A stretch of DNA of 64,000 nucleotides from Paracoccus alkanivorans (GCF_003697785.1 NZ_QOKZ01000004.1:1-64000), one strand, 5' to 3'. Positions 52,524-62,661 are shown, counted from the first letter of the stretch. Notes: generated from the letters alone by a model not told the origin. Program-made: numbers and translations.

Positions 52524-53474
52524 CTATTTCTGCAGGAGGTCCCACATCATCCGGTCGCGCTCGGCCGTCCAGATGCGGGGGGTATCTATGCCACGGGCCT
52601 CATCCCATGCGCGGCCGACATTGAAGGGCAGGCAATGTTCATAGATCGCGTAATCGCCGAATTTCGGGTCGCATTCAGCGCGGACGGCCGCCGCCGCCTG
52701 CTCGATCGTGCCACCGGCGGCGGCGATACGGGCCACGGCGCGATATGTGCTGTCAACGAAATCGCGGGTATTGGCCACAGCCCTGGAAACCATGTCGCGG
52801 CCCAGCAGCGCATCGCCACGCCCCGGCGCGATCGAAGCCGGATCATAGGCCATGATCCGGTCCAGCGTGCACCCCCAATCCGCAAAATGCCCGTCTCCGC
52901 AATAGCAGGCCGAGTGATATTCGACGATATCGCCGGTGAACATCACCTCCTGATCGGGCACCCAGACAATCGCATCCCCCGCCGTATGCGCCCGTCCCGG
53001 CTGTATGATATCGACGCGGCGATTGCCCAGCCAGACTGTCATCCGGTCGCGGAAGGTCGTCGTGGGCCAGGTCAGGCCGGGGATTTCCTCATGCCCTTGG
53101 AACAGGCGGGGAAAACGTCCGAATTCGCTGTCCCAATCCTCTTGCCCGCGCTCGACGACCTGCGCGCGCGAGATCTCCGACATTATGATTTCCCGGGCGT
53201 TGTAGGCCGAGGCTCCCAATACGCGAACGGCATGGTAGTGGGTCAGAACCAGATGGCTGATCGGCTTGTCGGTCACTCCACGCACCGCCTCGATCACCTT
53301 GCGGGCAAGGCGCGGCGTGGCCTGCGCCTCGACCACCATCACGCTGTCATCGCCGATAATGACTCCGGAGTTGGGATCGCCCTCGGCGGTGAAGGCAAAC
53401 AATCCCTCGCCGATCCCGGTGAAACTGATCTTCTTTTCCTCCAGATCGCCATGGGAGGCAAATTGCTTGGCCAT
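52524..53474 (-). CDS. MBL-fold hydrolase-like protein with altered metal motif
   Basis: A 316-residue metallo-beta-lactamase-fold protein, last gene of the TRAP operon. The family metal motif normally reads HxHxDH, but here the region is LTHYHAVRVLGAS: the first two histidines remain while D and the third H are V and R. The downstream ligand regions GRAHTAGDAIVWVPD and MFTGDIVEYHS are present. It may bind one metal or act on an atypical substrate. SD: AAGGAG. 33 bases after dctM. Confidence 0.85.
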   Translation of the reverse strand: MAKQFASHGDLEEKKISFTGIGEGLFAFTAEGDPNSGVIIGDDSVMVVEAQATPRLARKVIEAVRGVTDKPISHLVLTHYHAVRVLGASAYNAREIIMSEISRAQVVERGQEDWDSEFGRFPRLFQGHEEIPGLTWPTTTFRDRMTVWLGNRRVDIIQPGRAHTAGDAIVWVPDQEVMFTGDIVEYHSACYCGDGHFADWGCTLDRIMAYDPASIAPGRGDALLGRDMVSRAVANTRDFVDSTYRAVARIAAAGGTIEQAAAAVRAECDPKFGDYAIYEHCLPFNVGRAWDEARGIDTPRIWTAERDRMMWDLLQK

Positions 53475-53507
53475 TGGATGCTCCTTGATGATGGGTTGAT
53501 GGGAAGC

Positions 53508-54845
53508 CTACCGGTTTGCCATTGGCAAGCTTAGCACAATCTGAGGCAGCAGGATCACGAGGATCAGCGCGAGTATCTGGATCAGCACGAAGGGCATGAT
53601 GCCGCGATAGATCGTGGCGATCGGCAGATCCGGCACCACCCCACGAAGATAGAACAGCGCATAGCCGAAGGGTGGGGTCAGAAACGAGGTTTGAAGATTC
53701 ACCGCCAGAAGGATCGCGAACCAGATCATCACCTGATCACCCGGCAGACCGAAATCCAGAGCCGCTACCACCGGGGCAACGATGGGAACCACGACCAGAG
53801 TGATCTCGACCCAATCCAGAAAGAAGCCCAGCACGAAGATCAGCGCCATGATGACGAACAGCACGAAGTAGGGATTGCTTTCGTCGATCCTGAACATGTC
53901 GATCATCATCTGGTCGCCACCAAGACGCCGGAACACCACCGAGAAGATGGACGCCCCGATCATCACGAAAACGATCATCGCCGTGGTTTTGCAAGTATCG
54001 AATACGGCGCTTTGCAAGGATTTCAGGCTCAATCCACCCGACAGCAACGCCAGCAGAGTCGCACCAGCGGCTCCGATGGCGGCGGATTCCGTGGGGGTGG
54101 CGACTCCGGCGATGATCGTGCCCAGAACCGAGAGGATCAGCAGTAGCGGCGCCAGCATGTCCCGGACCAGCGACCAGATTGCCCGCGCCATTCCCGGACC
54201 ATCGTCCGAGCGTGGCGGTGCAGGCATCTTGTGAGGTGCGAACAGCGCAATACCCAGCAGATACAGGAAATACATCCCGGCCAGCAGCAGTCCCGGATAA
54301 ATCGCTCCCATGAACAGATCCCCGACCGAAAGCCGCATCTGATCGGCCAGGATGATCAGCATGATCGACGGCGGCAGCAAGATGCCCAGGGTTCCCGACG
54401 CCGCGATCAGGCCCGAGGCGAGCTTGACGTCGTAATTTGCCCCACGCATGGCTGGCATGGCCATCATGCCCATCAACACGACCGAGGCGCCGATGATACC
54501 GGTCGAGGCAGCCATGATGACGCCGATGATTGCGATCGCAAAGGCATAGCCACCGGGGGTAGAGCGGAACAGGGCGGCCAGCGAATGCATCAGTCTTTGC
54601 GCGATGCCGGAGCGCTCCAGCATCAGGCCCATGAAGACGAAAAGCGGAATGGCCACCAGCAGCCAGTTGGTCAATGTGCCGGAATAGATACGTTGCACGC
54701 CCATCGACAGGAACAGCACCGGAATATCGGCCAACAGCGATAGCAGGATCCCGATTCCGGCAAGCACGAAAGCGACCGGATAGCCCGAGAACAGCCCGCA
54801 GCCAAGTGCCACCAGCATCACGATCGGCCATAGATATTCAGCCAT
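53508..54845 (-). CDS. dctM: TRAP transporter large permease DctM
   Basis: The 445-residue large membrane subunit of a tripartite ATP-independent periplasmic transporter, driven by a sodium gradient. It has about 12 segments. Family blocks: VAIPLFVFMGLMLERSG, ASGTLGILLPPSIMLIILA and GVATPTESAAIGAAGA. The start at 54845 overlaps the dctQ stop by 8 bases. Confidence 0.95.
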   Translation of the reverse strand: MAEYLWPIVMLVALGCGLFSGYPVAFVLAGIGILLSLLADIPVLFLSMGVQRIYSGTLTNWLLVAIPLFVFMGLMLERSGIAQRLMHSLAALFRSTPGGYAFAIAIIGVIMAASTGIIGASVVLMGMMAMPAMRGANYDVKLASGLIAASGTLGILLPPSIMLIILADQMRLSVGDLFMGAIYPGLLLAGMYFLYLLGIALFAPHKMPAPPRSDDGPGMARAIWSLVRDMLAPLLLILSVLGTIIAGVATPTESAAIGAAGATLLALLSGGLSLKSLQSAVFDTCKTTAMIVFVMIGASIFSVVFRRLGGDQMMIDMFRIDESNPYFVLFVIMALIFVLGFFLDWVEITLVVVPIVAPVVAALDFGLPGDQVMIWFAILLAVNLQTSFLTPPFGYALFYLRGVVPDLPIATIYRGIMPFVLIQILALILVILLPQIVLSLPMANR

Positions 54846-55437
54846 TTTCCGCGCCCTTCGCGACCGCGGAATGCTCCGGCCCCTGCGCCGGGATTTCTCC
54901 GCGCAGCAGGACGATAGCGGTTCCAATGCCCCGCAGCAGACCCAGCAGACCCAAAAGGGCGAATGCCACGGGCAGCGCCCCCTTGATCAGCCACCGGGCA
55001 CCCAGCCCGCCCTGACTGGAACCCTCGCCGGTGCTCCACGCCGTTTCTGCGAAACCCCAGCCATACCAGGCAGTAATCGCGCAGAACGGCAGCAGGAACA
55101 GCAGGTCCCCGACTATCTGCACCATGGCCTTTTGACGCCCGGTCATTTTCATGGCGAGCACATCGACCGAGACATGGCTGCCGTCACGCAGAGCCCAGAC
55201 ACCGCCGAACAGCACGATCAGCGAGAAGATATACCATTGTATGTCAGTCAAGCTGTTCACGGTCAGCGCCTGGCCGAACAGAAAGATTTCCCCGGGCCAG
55301 TCGATCAGGGTGGTCCAGCCAAAGATGGCGGCCACCACCGTCAGCAGGATGGCCAGCATCAATGGCAGAACCAGCCAGCTGAACCATTTCCCCGGAAGGC
55401 ATATCAAGTCGATCAGGCGGGTGAGTATTCTCGGCAT
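54838..55437 (-). CDS. dctQ: TRAP transporter small permease DctQ
   Basis: The 199-residue small membrane subunit with four segments. The DctQ signature GGVWALRDGSHVSVDVLAMKM (the family's R-x-x-x-H-V-x-V-D core) is clear. SD: GGAGGAGG. Start 55437 is supported by this SD; an upstream in-frame codon lacks one. 29 bases after the dctP-type gene. Confidence 0.92.
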   Translation of the reverse strand: MPRILTRLIDLICLPGKWFSWLVLPLMLAILLTVVAAIFGWTTLIDWPGEIFLFGQALTVNSLTDIQWYIFSLIVLFGGVWALRDGSHVSVDVLAMKMTGRQKAMVQIVGDLLFLLPFCAITAWYGWGFAETAWSTGEGSSQGGLGARWLIKGALPVAFALLGLLGLLRGIGTAIVLLRGEIPAQGPEHSAVAKGAENG

Positions 55438-55466
55438 CGGGCCTCCTCCGGGTCGGTTGCGCGCGA

Positions 55467-56498
55467 TCAGCGGGATAATGCCTGCAGGGTGCCCCACTCG
55501 CCCACACTGTCGATATAGGCCTGCATCGACTCAAGCGCCTCGGCAAAGATCGGATCGGCTTTTGCCTGCTCGGCCAGAACCTCTTTCGAAGCGTCCCGCA
55601 ACGCGGCCAGCACATCGTCGGGCAGGCGCTTGACCTCTACCCCCGCATCCCGGATCTCGGCGATCGCCTCTGCCTGAGCGTCGATCTGGTCATGCAGGTT
55701 CCAGGCGATATTCGCCTGACAGGCATCTGTCATGATCTGCTGCGTGCGCTCGTCGAAGCTGTTCCAGACATCCATGTTGATGATGATGCTGTCCCAGCTG
55801 GACGGCTGATGCCAGCCCGGGAAATAATAGGTCTTGGCGACTTTCTGGAAACCCAGCCCGAGATCGAGTTGCGGGGCCGAGAACTCCGCCGCGTCGATAC
55901 GTCCGGTCTCAAGGCTCAGATAAATCTCTCCTGCCGGAACAAGCTGGGTGTTGACGCCCAGCTTGGCCATGGTCAGCCCACCAAGCCCGGCAATCCGCAT
56001 GTTCAACCCCTTGAGATCGTCAACGCCGCTGATTTCCTTGGTGAACCAGCCTCCAGCCTCGGAGACGACCAGATGGCAGGGCAAAACCTTGACGTTGAAG
56101 GGGTCATAAGCCTTCTGGATGATCTCGAGCCCGCCGCCCTCGAACATCCAGCCAAGCGCAACCTCGGGTGATGGACCAAAGGGCATCGCGCCGACCAGGC
56201 CTGCAACCGGGATCTGCTCGGACCAGTAGCCTATCCAGTCGAAGCCCATGGGCAGAGCGCCAGAACTGACGGCGCCGAACACCTCGAAGGGCGGGACGAA
56301 ATCCCCCGCGCCATGCACATTGATCGTGACCTCGCCATTGGTTGCGCGGGAAACCCGCTCGGCCCAGAGCCCGGGGCTGGGTCCGATAGAAGGGGTATTG
56401 AGCCCAAAGACGCTTTGCAGATCATAACTTTCTCCGCTTGCCCAGGTAGCGAAGCTGCAGCTTGCCACCAGAATCGAGGCCAGGACCGAATTTCTCAT
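55467..56498 (-). CDS. dctP: TRAP transporter substrate-binding protein DctP
   Basis: A 343-residue periplasmic receptor with signal peptide (about 1-21, ending TWASGE). Family features: the substrate-gating arginine in GLNMRIAGLGG, then MAKLGVNTQLVPAGEIYLSLETGRIDAAEF (given in part). The sequence fits the mannitol/chloroaromatic-type DctP group, but the substrate cannot be read from it. First gene of the operon dctP-dctQ-dctM-MBL; divergent from the SDR gene. Confidence 0.92.
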   Translation of the reverse strand: MRNSVLASILVASCSFATWASGESYDLQSVFGLNTPSIGPSPGLWAERVSRATNGEVTINVHGAGDFVPPFEVFGAVSSGALPMGFDWIGYWSEQIPVAGLVGAMPFGPSPEVALGWMFEGGGLEIIQKAYDPFNVKVLPCHLVVSEAGGWFTKEISGVDDLKGLNMRIAGLGGLTMAKLGVNTQLVPAGEIYLSLETGRIDAAEFSAPQLDLGLGFQKVAKTYYFPGWHQPSSWDSIIINMDVWNSFDERTQQIMTDACQANIAWNLHDQIDAQAEAIAEIRDAGVEVKRLPDDVLAALRDASKEVLAEQAKADPIFAEALESMQAYIDSVGEWGTLQALSR

Positions 56499-56584
56499 TG
56501 CTTCCTCCCAGATCAGCGCCCGCTCCCACAGACGATTTTGACAGAGCGCATGCCGCCCTCCGCTTCAAGCTTTTTAGCTTATTA

Positions 56585-56596
56585 CAAATTCATTTG
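56585..56596. promoter_or_regulatory. AT-rich operator candidate between dctP and the SDR gene
   Basis: A 12-base inverted repeat CAAAT-TC-ATTTG lies in the 191-base divergent gap, next to a second CAAATT at 56604 and an AT-rich stretch unlike the surrounding DNA. The nearby IclR gene is the natural candidate regulator. Confidence 0.45.
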
Positions 56597-56689
56597 CAAT
56601 ATACAAATTTTTTGCTATCTCGAATGAGACGACCCGGCCCCTTGCGGCCAAGGGACAGAATGCTCGGAAACTGGGGAGGCCAAGAGACA

Positions 56690-57442
56690 ATGCTGGAAAT
56701 TCAAGGACAAACGGCCGTCGTGACAGGGGCGGCGCAAGGCAATGGCCGAGCCATCGCCCAAGGACTCGCAAGAGCGGGAGCAAGGGTCGCTTGTTGCGAT
56801 ATTCAGGATAAACCGCTGCAGGAACTGGCCGACGAGATCCGCTCGAATGGTGGCGAGGCATTACCCTTGCACCTGGATATCGCGGATGAGGCGTCCTGCC
56901 TGAACGCCGCACAAAAGATTGCCCAGCATTTCGGAAACGCTTCGATCCTGGTCAACAATGCCGGGATCATCCGGCGCACCAAACCGGACGCAACCAGCTT
57001 TGCCGAGGATTGGCGGGCGATCATGGCGGTCAATGCGACAGGGACGATGCAGATGATTCGAGCCTTCCTGCCGCAGCTGCGCGCGACGCGGGGTCGAATC
57101 GTCAATCTCGCCTCGATCATGTCGGTGATCGCCGGGCCGGGGCAGACAGCCTATGCCGCCTCGAAAGGGGCGGTGATGCAGATGACAAAGGCATTGGCGC
57201 ATGACCTTGCGCCCGATGGAATTCGCGTCAACGCGATCGCTCCCGGCGTGATCGAAACCCCGATGACGGCCCCTACACGCGCCGATCCGGAGGCCATCGG
57301 GCGCTTCATGGCGCATACCCCCATGCGCCGCCCCGGCAAACCGGAAGAGCTGGTCGGGCCCGTCCTGTTCCTGACCTCGGATGCCTCCAGCTATGTGACC
57401 GGCGCGCTGTTGCCGGTGGATGGCGGCTATCTGGCCGCTTGA
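56690..57442 (+). CDS. Short-chain dehydrogenase/reductase (SDR)
   Basis: A 250-residue classical SDR, the standard length. Cofactor motif TGAAQGNGRA near residue 12; NNAG block ILVNNAGIIRR; catalytic serine in ASIMSV and YxxxK in YAASKGAVM; C-terminal GPVLFLTSDASSYVTG with VDGGY. Acidic D at the end of strand 2 (CCDIQDK) suggests NAD preference. It oxidises or reduces a hydroxyl/keto compound in the catabolic island. SD: GGGGAGG, slightly distant. Confidence 0.93.
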   Translation: MLEIQGQTAVVTGAAQGNGRAIAQGLARAGARVACCDIQDKPLQELADEIRSNGGEALPLHLDIADEASCLNAAQKIAQHFGNASILVNNAGIIRRTKPDATSFAEDWRAIMAVNATGTMQMIRAFLPQLRATRGRIVNLASIMSVIAGPGQTAYAASKGAVMQMTKALAHDLAPDGIRVNAIAPGVIETPMTAPTRADPEAIGRFMAHTPMRRPGKPEELVGPVLFLTSDASSYVTGALLPVDGGYLAA

Positions 57443-57459
57443 GACAAGGGATTCACACC

Positions 57460-59202
57460 ATGCAGGATAGCGAAATTCAGCATATCACCCCGCCGCGCCG
57501 GATCGACACCGATGTTCTGGTCATCGGTTCGGGTGCGGGAGGGCTGGCCACGGCGGTTTCGGCCGCATATCGGAACCTGTCGGTCATCGTCACCGAGAAA
57601 GAGCCGGTCTTCGGCGGCACCACCGCGCGTTCCGGCGGGTGGATGTGGATTCCCTGCAATGCTCCCGCCCGCCGCGCCGGCGTGCAGGACAGCCGCGAGA
57701 AGGCGCGGACCTATCTGCAACACGAAACCGGAGAGCATTTTGATGCCGCGAGGATCGACGCCTTTCTGGATGCCGGGCCGAAAGCCGTGGATTTTTACGA
57801 AGCCGAGACCTCGCTGCAATTCGATCTTGGCCCGACTTTTGCCGATTACCACCCGACCGCGCCGGGTGGCATGGATGGGGGGCGCTCGATCGTGGCCAAA
57901 CCGTTCGACGGGCGTGAACTGGGCGACGAGATCCGCCGCCTCCGCCCGCCTTTGCAGGAGATCACCTTCCTGGGGATGATGATAGGCTCGGGTAAGGAAC
58001 TTCTGCATTTCTTCAATGTGATGCGCTCACCCGTGTCGGCCTTTTACGTGGGCAGGCTGTTCCTGAAATTCCTGCGCGACATGGCGTTCCATGGCCGCCC
58101 GATGCGGCTGATGAACGGTAACGCGTTGGTCGGGCGGCTGGCGAAATCGATCTTTGACAAGGGAGGAGAGATCTGGACCTCATCGCCCGCCCTGAAACTT
58201 TTGCGCGACGACAAGGGGGCAGTCACCGGCGCGCGCATCCAGAAGCCGGACGGCCCGGTCGAGGTGATCGCGCGCAAGGGCGTGGTGCTGGCCGCCGGAG
58301 GCTTTCCGCAGGATCCGATCCGCCGCAAGATGCTGATGCCGCACGCACCGACAGGCTATGAACATGTCTCGCCCGCCCCGCCCGGCAATACCGGGGACGG
58401 GCTGCGGCTTGGCGAAAGCGTCGGCGCGACCGTGGATACCTCTCTGCCGCATCCGGCCGCTTGGGTGCCGATCTCGCGTCCGCGCCGCCCGGATGGCACG
58501 CTCGGCACCTTTCCGCATTTCGTGGATCGTTCGAAACCCGGCGTCATCGCCGTCACCCGTTCGGGCCGTCGCTTCGTAAACGAGGCAAACAGCTATCATG
58601 ACTTCTGTCAGGCCATGGTCAGGCGCTGCCGCGAGGAATCCGGCCCGGATGGAGAGATCGCCGCATGGTTCATCACCGATCATCGCGCCTTCCGCAAATA
58701 CGGCCTGGGTTTCGCGAAACCCGCCCCGGTTCCCTATGGCAAGCTGATCCAAGATGGCTATCTGCTGCGCGGCGAGACATTGCAGGATCTGGCGGCACAG
58801 TTCGGAGCCGATGCGCGACAGCTGGATGAAACCGTGAGCAGGTTCAACGAATATGCCGTCAGCGGAGAAGATCCCGAATTCGGCAAGGGCACGACCAGTT
58901 ACAACCGCTCGCTCGGTGATCCGGACCATGGCCCGAATCCCTGCCTTGCGCCCATCAAGGACGGTCCGTTCTACGCCGTGCGGCTGCATGTGGGCGATCT
59001 TGGCACCTACGCGGGTCTCAGGACCAATGAAAACGCACAGGTCATCACCCCGGAAGGACAGCCGATCGCGGGGCTGTATTCCGTTGGCAATGACGCCGCT
59101 TCGATCATGGGTGGCAATTATCCCGGAGGTGGCATCACACTTGGCCCGGCAGTCACCTTCGGCTGGATCGCGGCCCGTCACATGGCAGGGGGAAATGATT
59201 GA
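57460..59202 (+). CDS. FAD-dependent dehydrogenase (3-ketosteroid delta-1-dehydrogenase-like)
   Basis: A 580-residue flavoprotein of the FAD_binding_2/fumarate-reductase-like family. FAD site VLVIGSGAGGLATAVSAA near the N-terminus, GGTTARSGGWMWIP, and the C-terminal dinucleotide block NYPGGGITLGPAVTFGWIAARH, all as in KstD-like enzymes. The substrate is probably a cyclic ketone or alpha,beta-dehydrogenation substrate (inference). Start 57460 has AAGGG at 9 bases; a TTG seven codons upstream is less likely. 17 bases after the SDR gene. Confidence 0.9.
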   Translation: MQDSEIQHITPPRRIDTDVLVIGSGAGGLATAVSAAYRNLSVIVTEKEPVFGGTTARSGGWMWIPCNAPARRAGVQDSREKARTYLQHETGEHFDAARIDAFLDAGPKAVDFYEAETSLQFDLGPTFADYHPTAPGGMDGGRSIVAKPFDGRELGDEIRRLRPPLQEITFLGMMIGSGKELLHFFNVMRSPVSAFYVGRLFLKFLRDMAFHGRPMRLMNGNALVGRLAKSIFDKGGEIWTSSPALKLLRDDKGAVTGARIQKPDGPVEVIARKGVVLAAGGFPQDPIRRKMLMPHAPTGYEHVSPAPPGNTGDGLRLGESVGATVDTSLPHPAAWVPISRPRRPDGTLGTFPHFVDRSKPGVIAVTRSGRRFVNEANSYHDFCQAMVRRCREESGPDGEIAAWFITDHRAFRKYGLGFAKPAPVPYGKLIQDGYLLRGETLQDLAAQFGADARQLDETVSRFNEYAVSGEDPEFGKGTTSYNRSLGDPDHGPNPCLAPIKDGPFYAVRLHVGDLGTYAGLRTNENAQVITPEGQPIAGLYSVGNDAASIMGGNYPGGGITLGPAVTFGWIAARHMAGGND

Positions 59203-59384
59203 ACAGTGTCCCTCTGCCCCATCATACGGTTGGAATAGCGCCACTTGGTTGCCGCCCGCGAAAAGCAGGGATAGCCTGATCGGATTTCCAGCATGAGGAT
59301 CGGACAATAGCCAATTCGGACCATACAGGCGGCAGGAAACCCGCCAGGGCGCAAAGAGGCGTTCAGACCGTCGAAACGGCGGCA

Positions 59385-60137
59385 ATGATCCTGCGCGCCT
59401 TCACCGAGGCCGCCGGCCCCATGAAACTGAGCGAGCTCAGCAATCGTGTCGGCATCGCGGCGTCGCAACTGCACCCCTACATGGTCAGTTTCCGCAATAC
59501 CGGGCTCGTCGAGCAGGTCGAGGGCACGCAATATGCCCTTGGCCCTTTCGCGCTGGAACTCGGGCTGGCGCGGCTGCGGAATCAGGATGCGTATATGGAG
59601 ACGATCCGGCGCGTGCCGGAACTCGCCGAAGAAACCGGTTTGATGGTGGCAATCGCGGTCTGGGGTCAGCACGGCACGACGATTGTCTATGTCCATGACA
59701 GCCCGCGAAGGATTCATTCCTATGTGAAGCCGGGCAATATATTCGAACTCGGCATCACCGCCACAGGCCGCCTGTTTGCCGCCTTCCTGCCCACCGAGGC
59801 GACCGAGGACCGGATCACCGCGGAATTTGCCGCGCATAACAACCATGACGTTCATTCTTTTGGCATCACCGAGGAATGGTTCCGTGCCCGCGTTCGGGAA
59901 ATCCGCGAGATGGGCTACGAGATAACCGCCGACATCCCGATCCCGGGTGTGAGTGCCGTTGCCGCCCCGGTTTATGATCATACCGGGGCATTGCAGCTTT
60001 CGGTTACTGTCATTGGTCCAAGCAGGCTGACCGATCTGAACCGGGATGGTCCTGTCGTTACATCCTTGCTGGAATTTACACGCAATCTTTCGTCCGATCT
60101 CGGATATGGCGGGGGCAACCAGCGCCATATTTCCTGA
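59385..60137 (+). CDS. IclR-family transcriptional regulator, 5' end uncertain
   Basis: A 250-residue frame containing an IclR winged HTH (LSELSNRVGIAASQLHPYMV) and effector domain (about 75-245; MVAIAVWGQHGTTIVYVHDS, AAPVYDHTGALQLSVTV). Starting at the first ATG (59385) cuts into the first helix of the HTH: the preceding in-frame codons read RGVQTVETAA, a normal IclR N-terminus, but no ATG, GTG or TTG exists back to the in-frame stop at 59277. A 1-base loss near 59296 would restore an ATG at 59293. Likely controls the TRAP/SDR/flavoprotein genes. Confidence 0.8.
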   Translation: MILRAFTEAAGPMKLSELSNRVGIAASQLHPYMVSFRNTGLVEQVEGTQYALGPFALELGLARLRNQDAYMETIRRVPELAEETGLMVAIAVWGQHGTTIVYVHDSPRRIHSYVKPGNIFELGITATGRLFAAFLPTEATEDRITAEFAAHNNHDVHSFGITEEWFRARVREIREMGYEITADIPIPGVSAVAAPVYDHTGALQLSVTVIGPSRLTDLNRDGPVVTSLLEFTRNLSSDLGYGGGNQRHIS

Positions 60138-60300
60138 AAAGGCGGTATGATCATTCTTCCATGCTCGGATTTTGCAGGGACATGATGGCAGGGGCCTCAG
60201 CGGCAATCCCGGCCGGGCCCGCCCAGTCAGCTTGACGCTCCAGTAGCGGCCCGACATAGTGGCCGGGATTAAAGGACATTCAGGTTAAGGGAGAAGACCT

Positions 60301-61068
60301 ATGAAACACCCATTGAAAACGGTAATGCTGCTTTCCTGCTTTGGCGTGGGTCTGGGTCTTGCCGGTATGGCCAATGCTCAGGACCAGGCCCTGGACGTGG
60401 TCACGGACCCGAGCTTTGTGCCATTCGAAATGATGGATCAGGATTCCGGCGAAATGGTCGGTTTCGACATTGACATCATAAACGAAGTTGCCGAACGGGC
60501 CGGCTTCGAAATCAACCTGCGGACCATGGACTTCAACGGCATCATTCCCGCCGTGCAGACCGGTAATGTCGATATCGCCATCGCCGGGATCACCATCACC
60601 GAGGAGCGCGCCAAGATCGTCGATTTCTCGACTCCTTATTATGACAGCGGCCTGCGCCTGCTGGTTGGCGCCAATGACGACAGCATCGCGACTGTCGAGG
60701 ATCTCGAGGGCAAGACCGTCGCCACCAAGATCGGCTCGACCAGCTTCGATTACCTTCAGGAAAACCTCGGCGACAGCGCCGAGATCACGCCCTATCCGGG
60801 TTCCAGCGACATGTATATGGCCCTGCTTGGCGGAAGCGCCGATGCCGTCTTCTACGACGCGCCCAATGTCGGCTATTTCTCGCAGACCCAGGGCGAAGGC
60901 CGGGCCAAGACGGTCGGACCGCTTTACGAGGGTCAGCAATACGGCATCGTTCTGGTCAAGGACAGCGAATGGCTTGAGCCCGTGAACGAAGCCCTCGCCG
61001 CCATGAAGGAAGACGGCACCTACGACGAAATCCATACGAAATGGTTCGGCAGCGCGAGCGAAGAGTAA
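60301..61068 (+). CDS. Polar amino acid ABC transporter substrate-binding protein
   Basis: A 255-residue SBP_bac_3 receptor with signal peptide (about 1-26, ending GMANAQ). Family blocks: DPSFVPFEMMDQDSGEMVGFDID (given in part), FNGIIPAVQTGNVDIAIAGITITEERA and VATKIGSTSFDYLQ; these fit glutamine/histidine-type receptors. SD: GGGAGAAG. An 11-bp hairpin follows the stop. Confidence 0.92.
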   Translation: MKHPLKTVMLLSCFGVGLGLAGMANAQDQALDVVTDPSFVPFEMMDQDSGEMVGFDIDIINEVAERAGFEINLRTMDFNGIIPAVQTGNVDIAIAGITITEERAKIVDFSTPYYDSGLRLLVGANDDSIATVEDLEGKTVATKIGSTSFDYLQENLGDSAEITPYPGSSDMYMALLGGSADAVFYDAPNVGYFSQTQGEGRAKTVGPLYEGQQYGIVLVKDSEWLEPVNEALAAMKEDGTYDEIHTKWFGSASEE

Positions 61069-61088
61069 CGCCCGCGCCTCGATCATGC

Positions 61089-61114
61089 GGGGCCGGATCT
61101 GGCGATCCGGCCCC
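61089..61114 (+). terminator. Intercistronic hairpin after the receptor gene
   Basis: A perfect 11-bp GC-rich stem (GGGGCCGGATC pairing with GATCCGGCCCC, loop TGGC) without a T-tract. It lies between receptor and permease genes, where such structures usually protect the receptor mRNA and lower expression of the membrane subunits, rather than ending transcription fully. Confidence 0.65.
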
Positions 61115-61189
61115 GTGTCATTCAAACTGCTGCGCTGTCTGCCCTCCACTCCGTGGAAAGCGTTGATTGTATTCTGACGGAGGCCCTTC

Positions 61190-61857
61190 TTGGACGTCAC
61201 TTTCCGATTCGACTGGCAGGCGGCCTTCGCCTCGCTTCCTCATCTCGTGGCGGGCATTCCCTATACGCTGCTGATCTCTTTCGGCGGTCTCGCCATCGGG
61301 TTCTTCATCGGCATCTTCTTCGGCCTGCTGCGGATCAGCCCGAGCGCGTGGCTGCGCTGGCCCGCGATCGTCTATATAGAGATTTTCCGGGGCACACCGG
61401 TGCTGGTCCAGGTGCTGTTCATCTTCTATGGCCTGCCGCAACTCCTCGGCGGTCCGATCAATGCGCTGGTCGCCGGCATCGCCGCCATCGCCGTCAATTC
61501 CGGCGCCTATATCTCGGAAATCGTGCGCGGCGGCGTGCAATCCATCGAGCGCGGACAGCGCGAAGCAGGCCTTTCGCTCGGCCTGTCGCGGGTGCAGACA
61601 TTCCGCGACATCATCTGGCCGCAGGCCTTCCGGCGCATGATCCCGGCGCTCGGTAACCAGGGCATCATCAGCATCAAGGACACTTCGCTGTTCTCGGTCA
61701 TCGGGGTGGGTGAGTTGGTACGCCAGGGACAGATATATATCGCCACCACTTTCACCGCGCTAGAGGTCTACCTGATGGTCGCCCTGCTCTACCTGGCGAT
61801 CACCCTGTCACTGTCTATCGCGCTGCGCCTGCTTGAGCGCAAGGGGCTGGTGGGACA

Positions 61858-61861
<4 letters not shown>
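61190..61861 (+). CDS. Polar amino acid ABC transporter permease
   Basis: A 223-residue HisM/GlnP-type permease with about five segments. The coupling-loop (EAA) region is [20 protein letters not shown] (given in part), with [16 protein letters not shown] after it. The start is TTG with GGAGG 7 bases upstream; there is no nearby ATG. The stop overlaps the ATPase start (ATGA). Only one permease gene is present, so it probably forms a homodimer. Confidence 0.92.
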
Positions 61862-62661
<800 letters not shown>

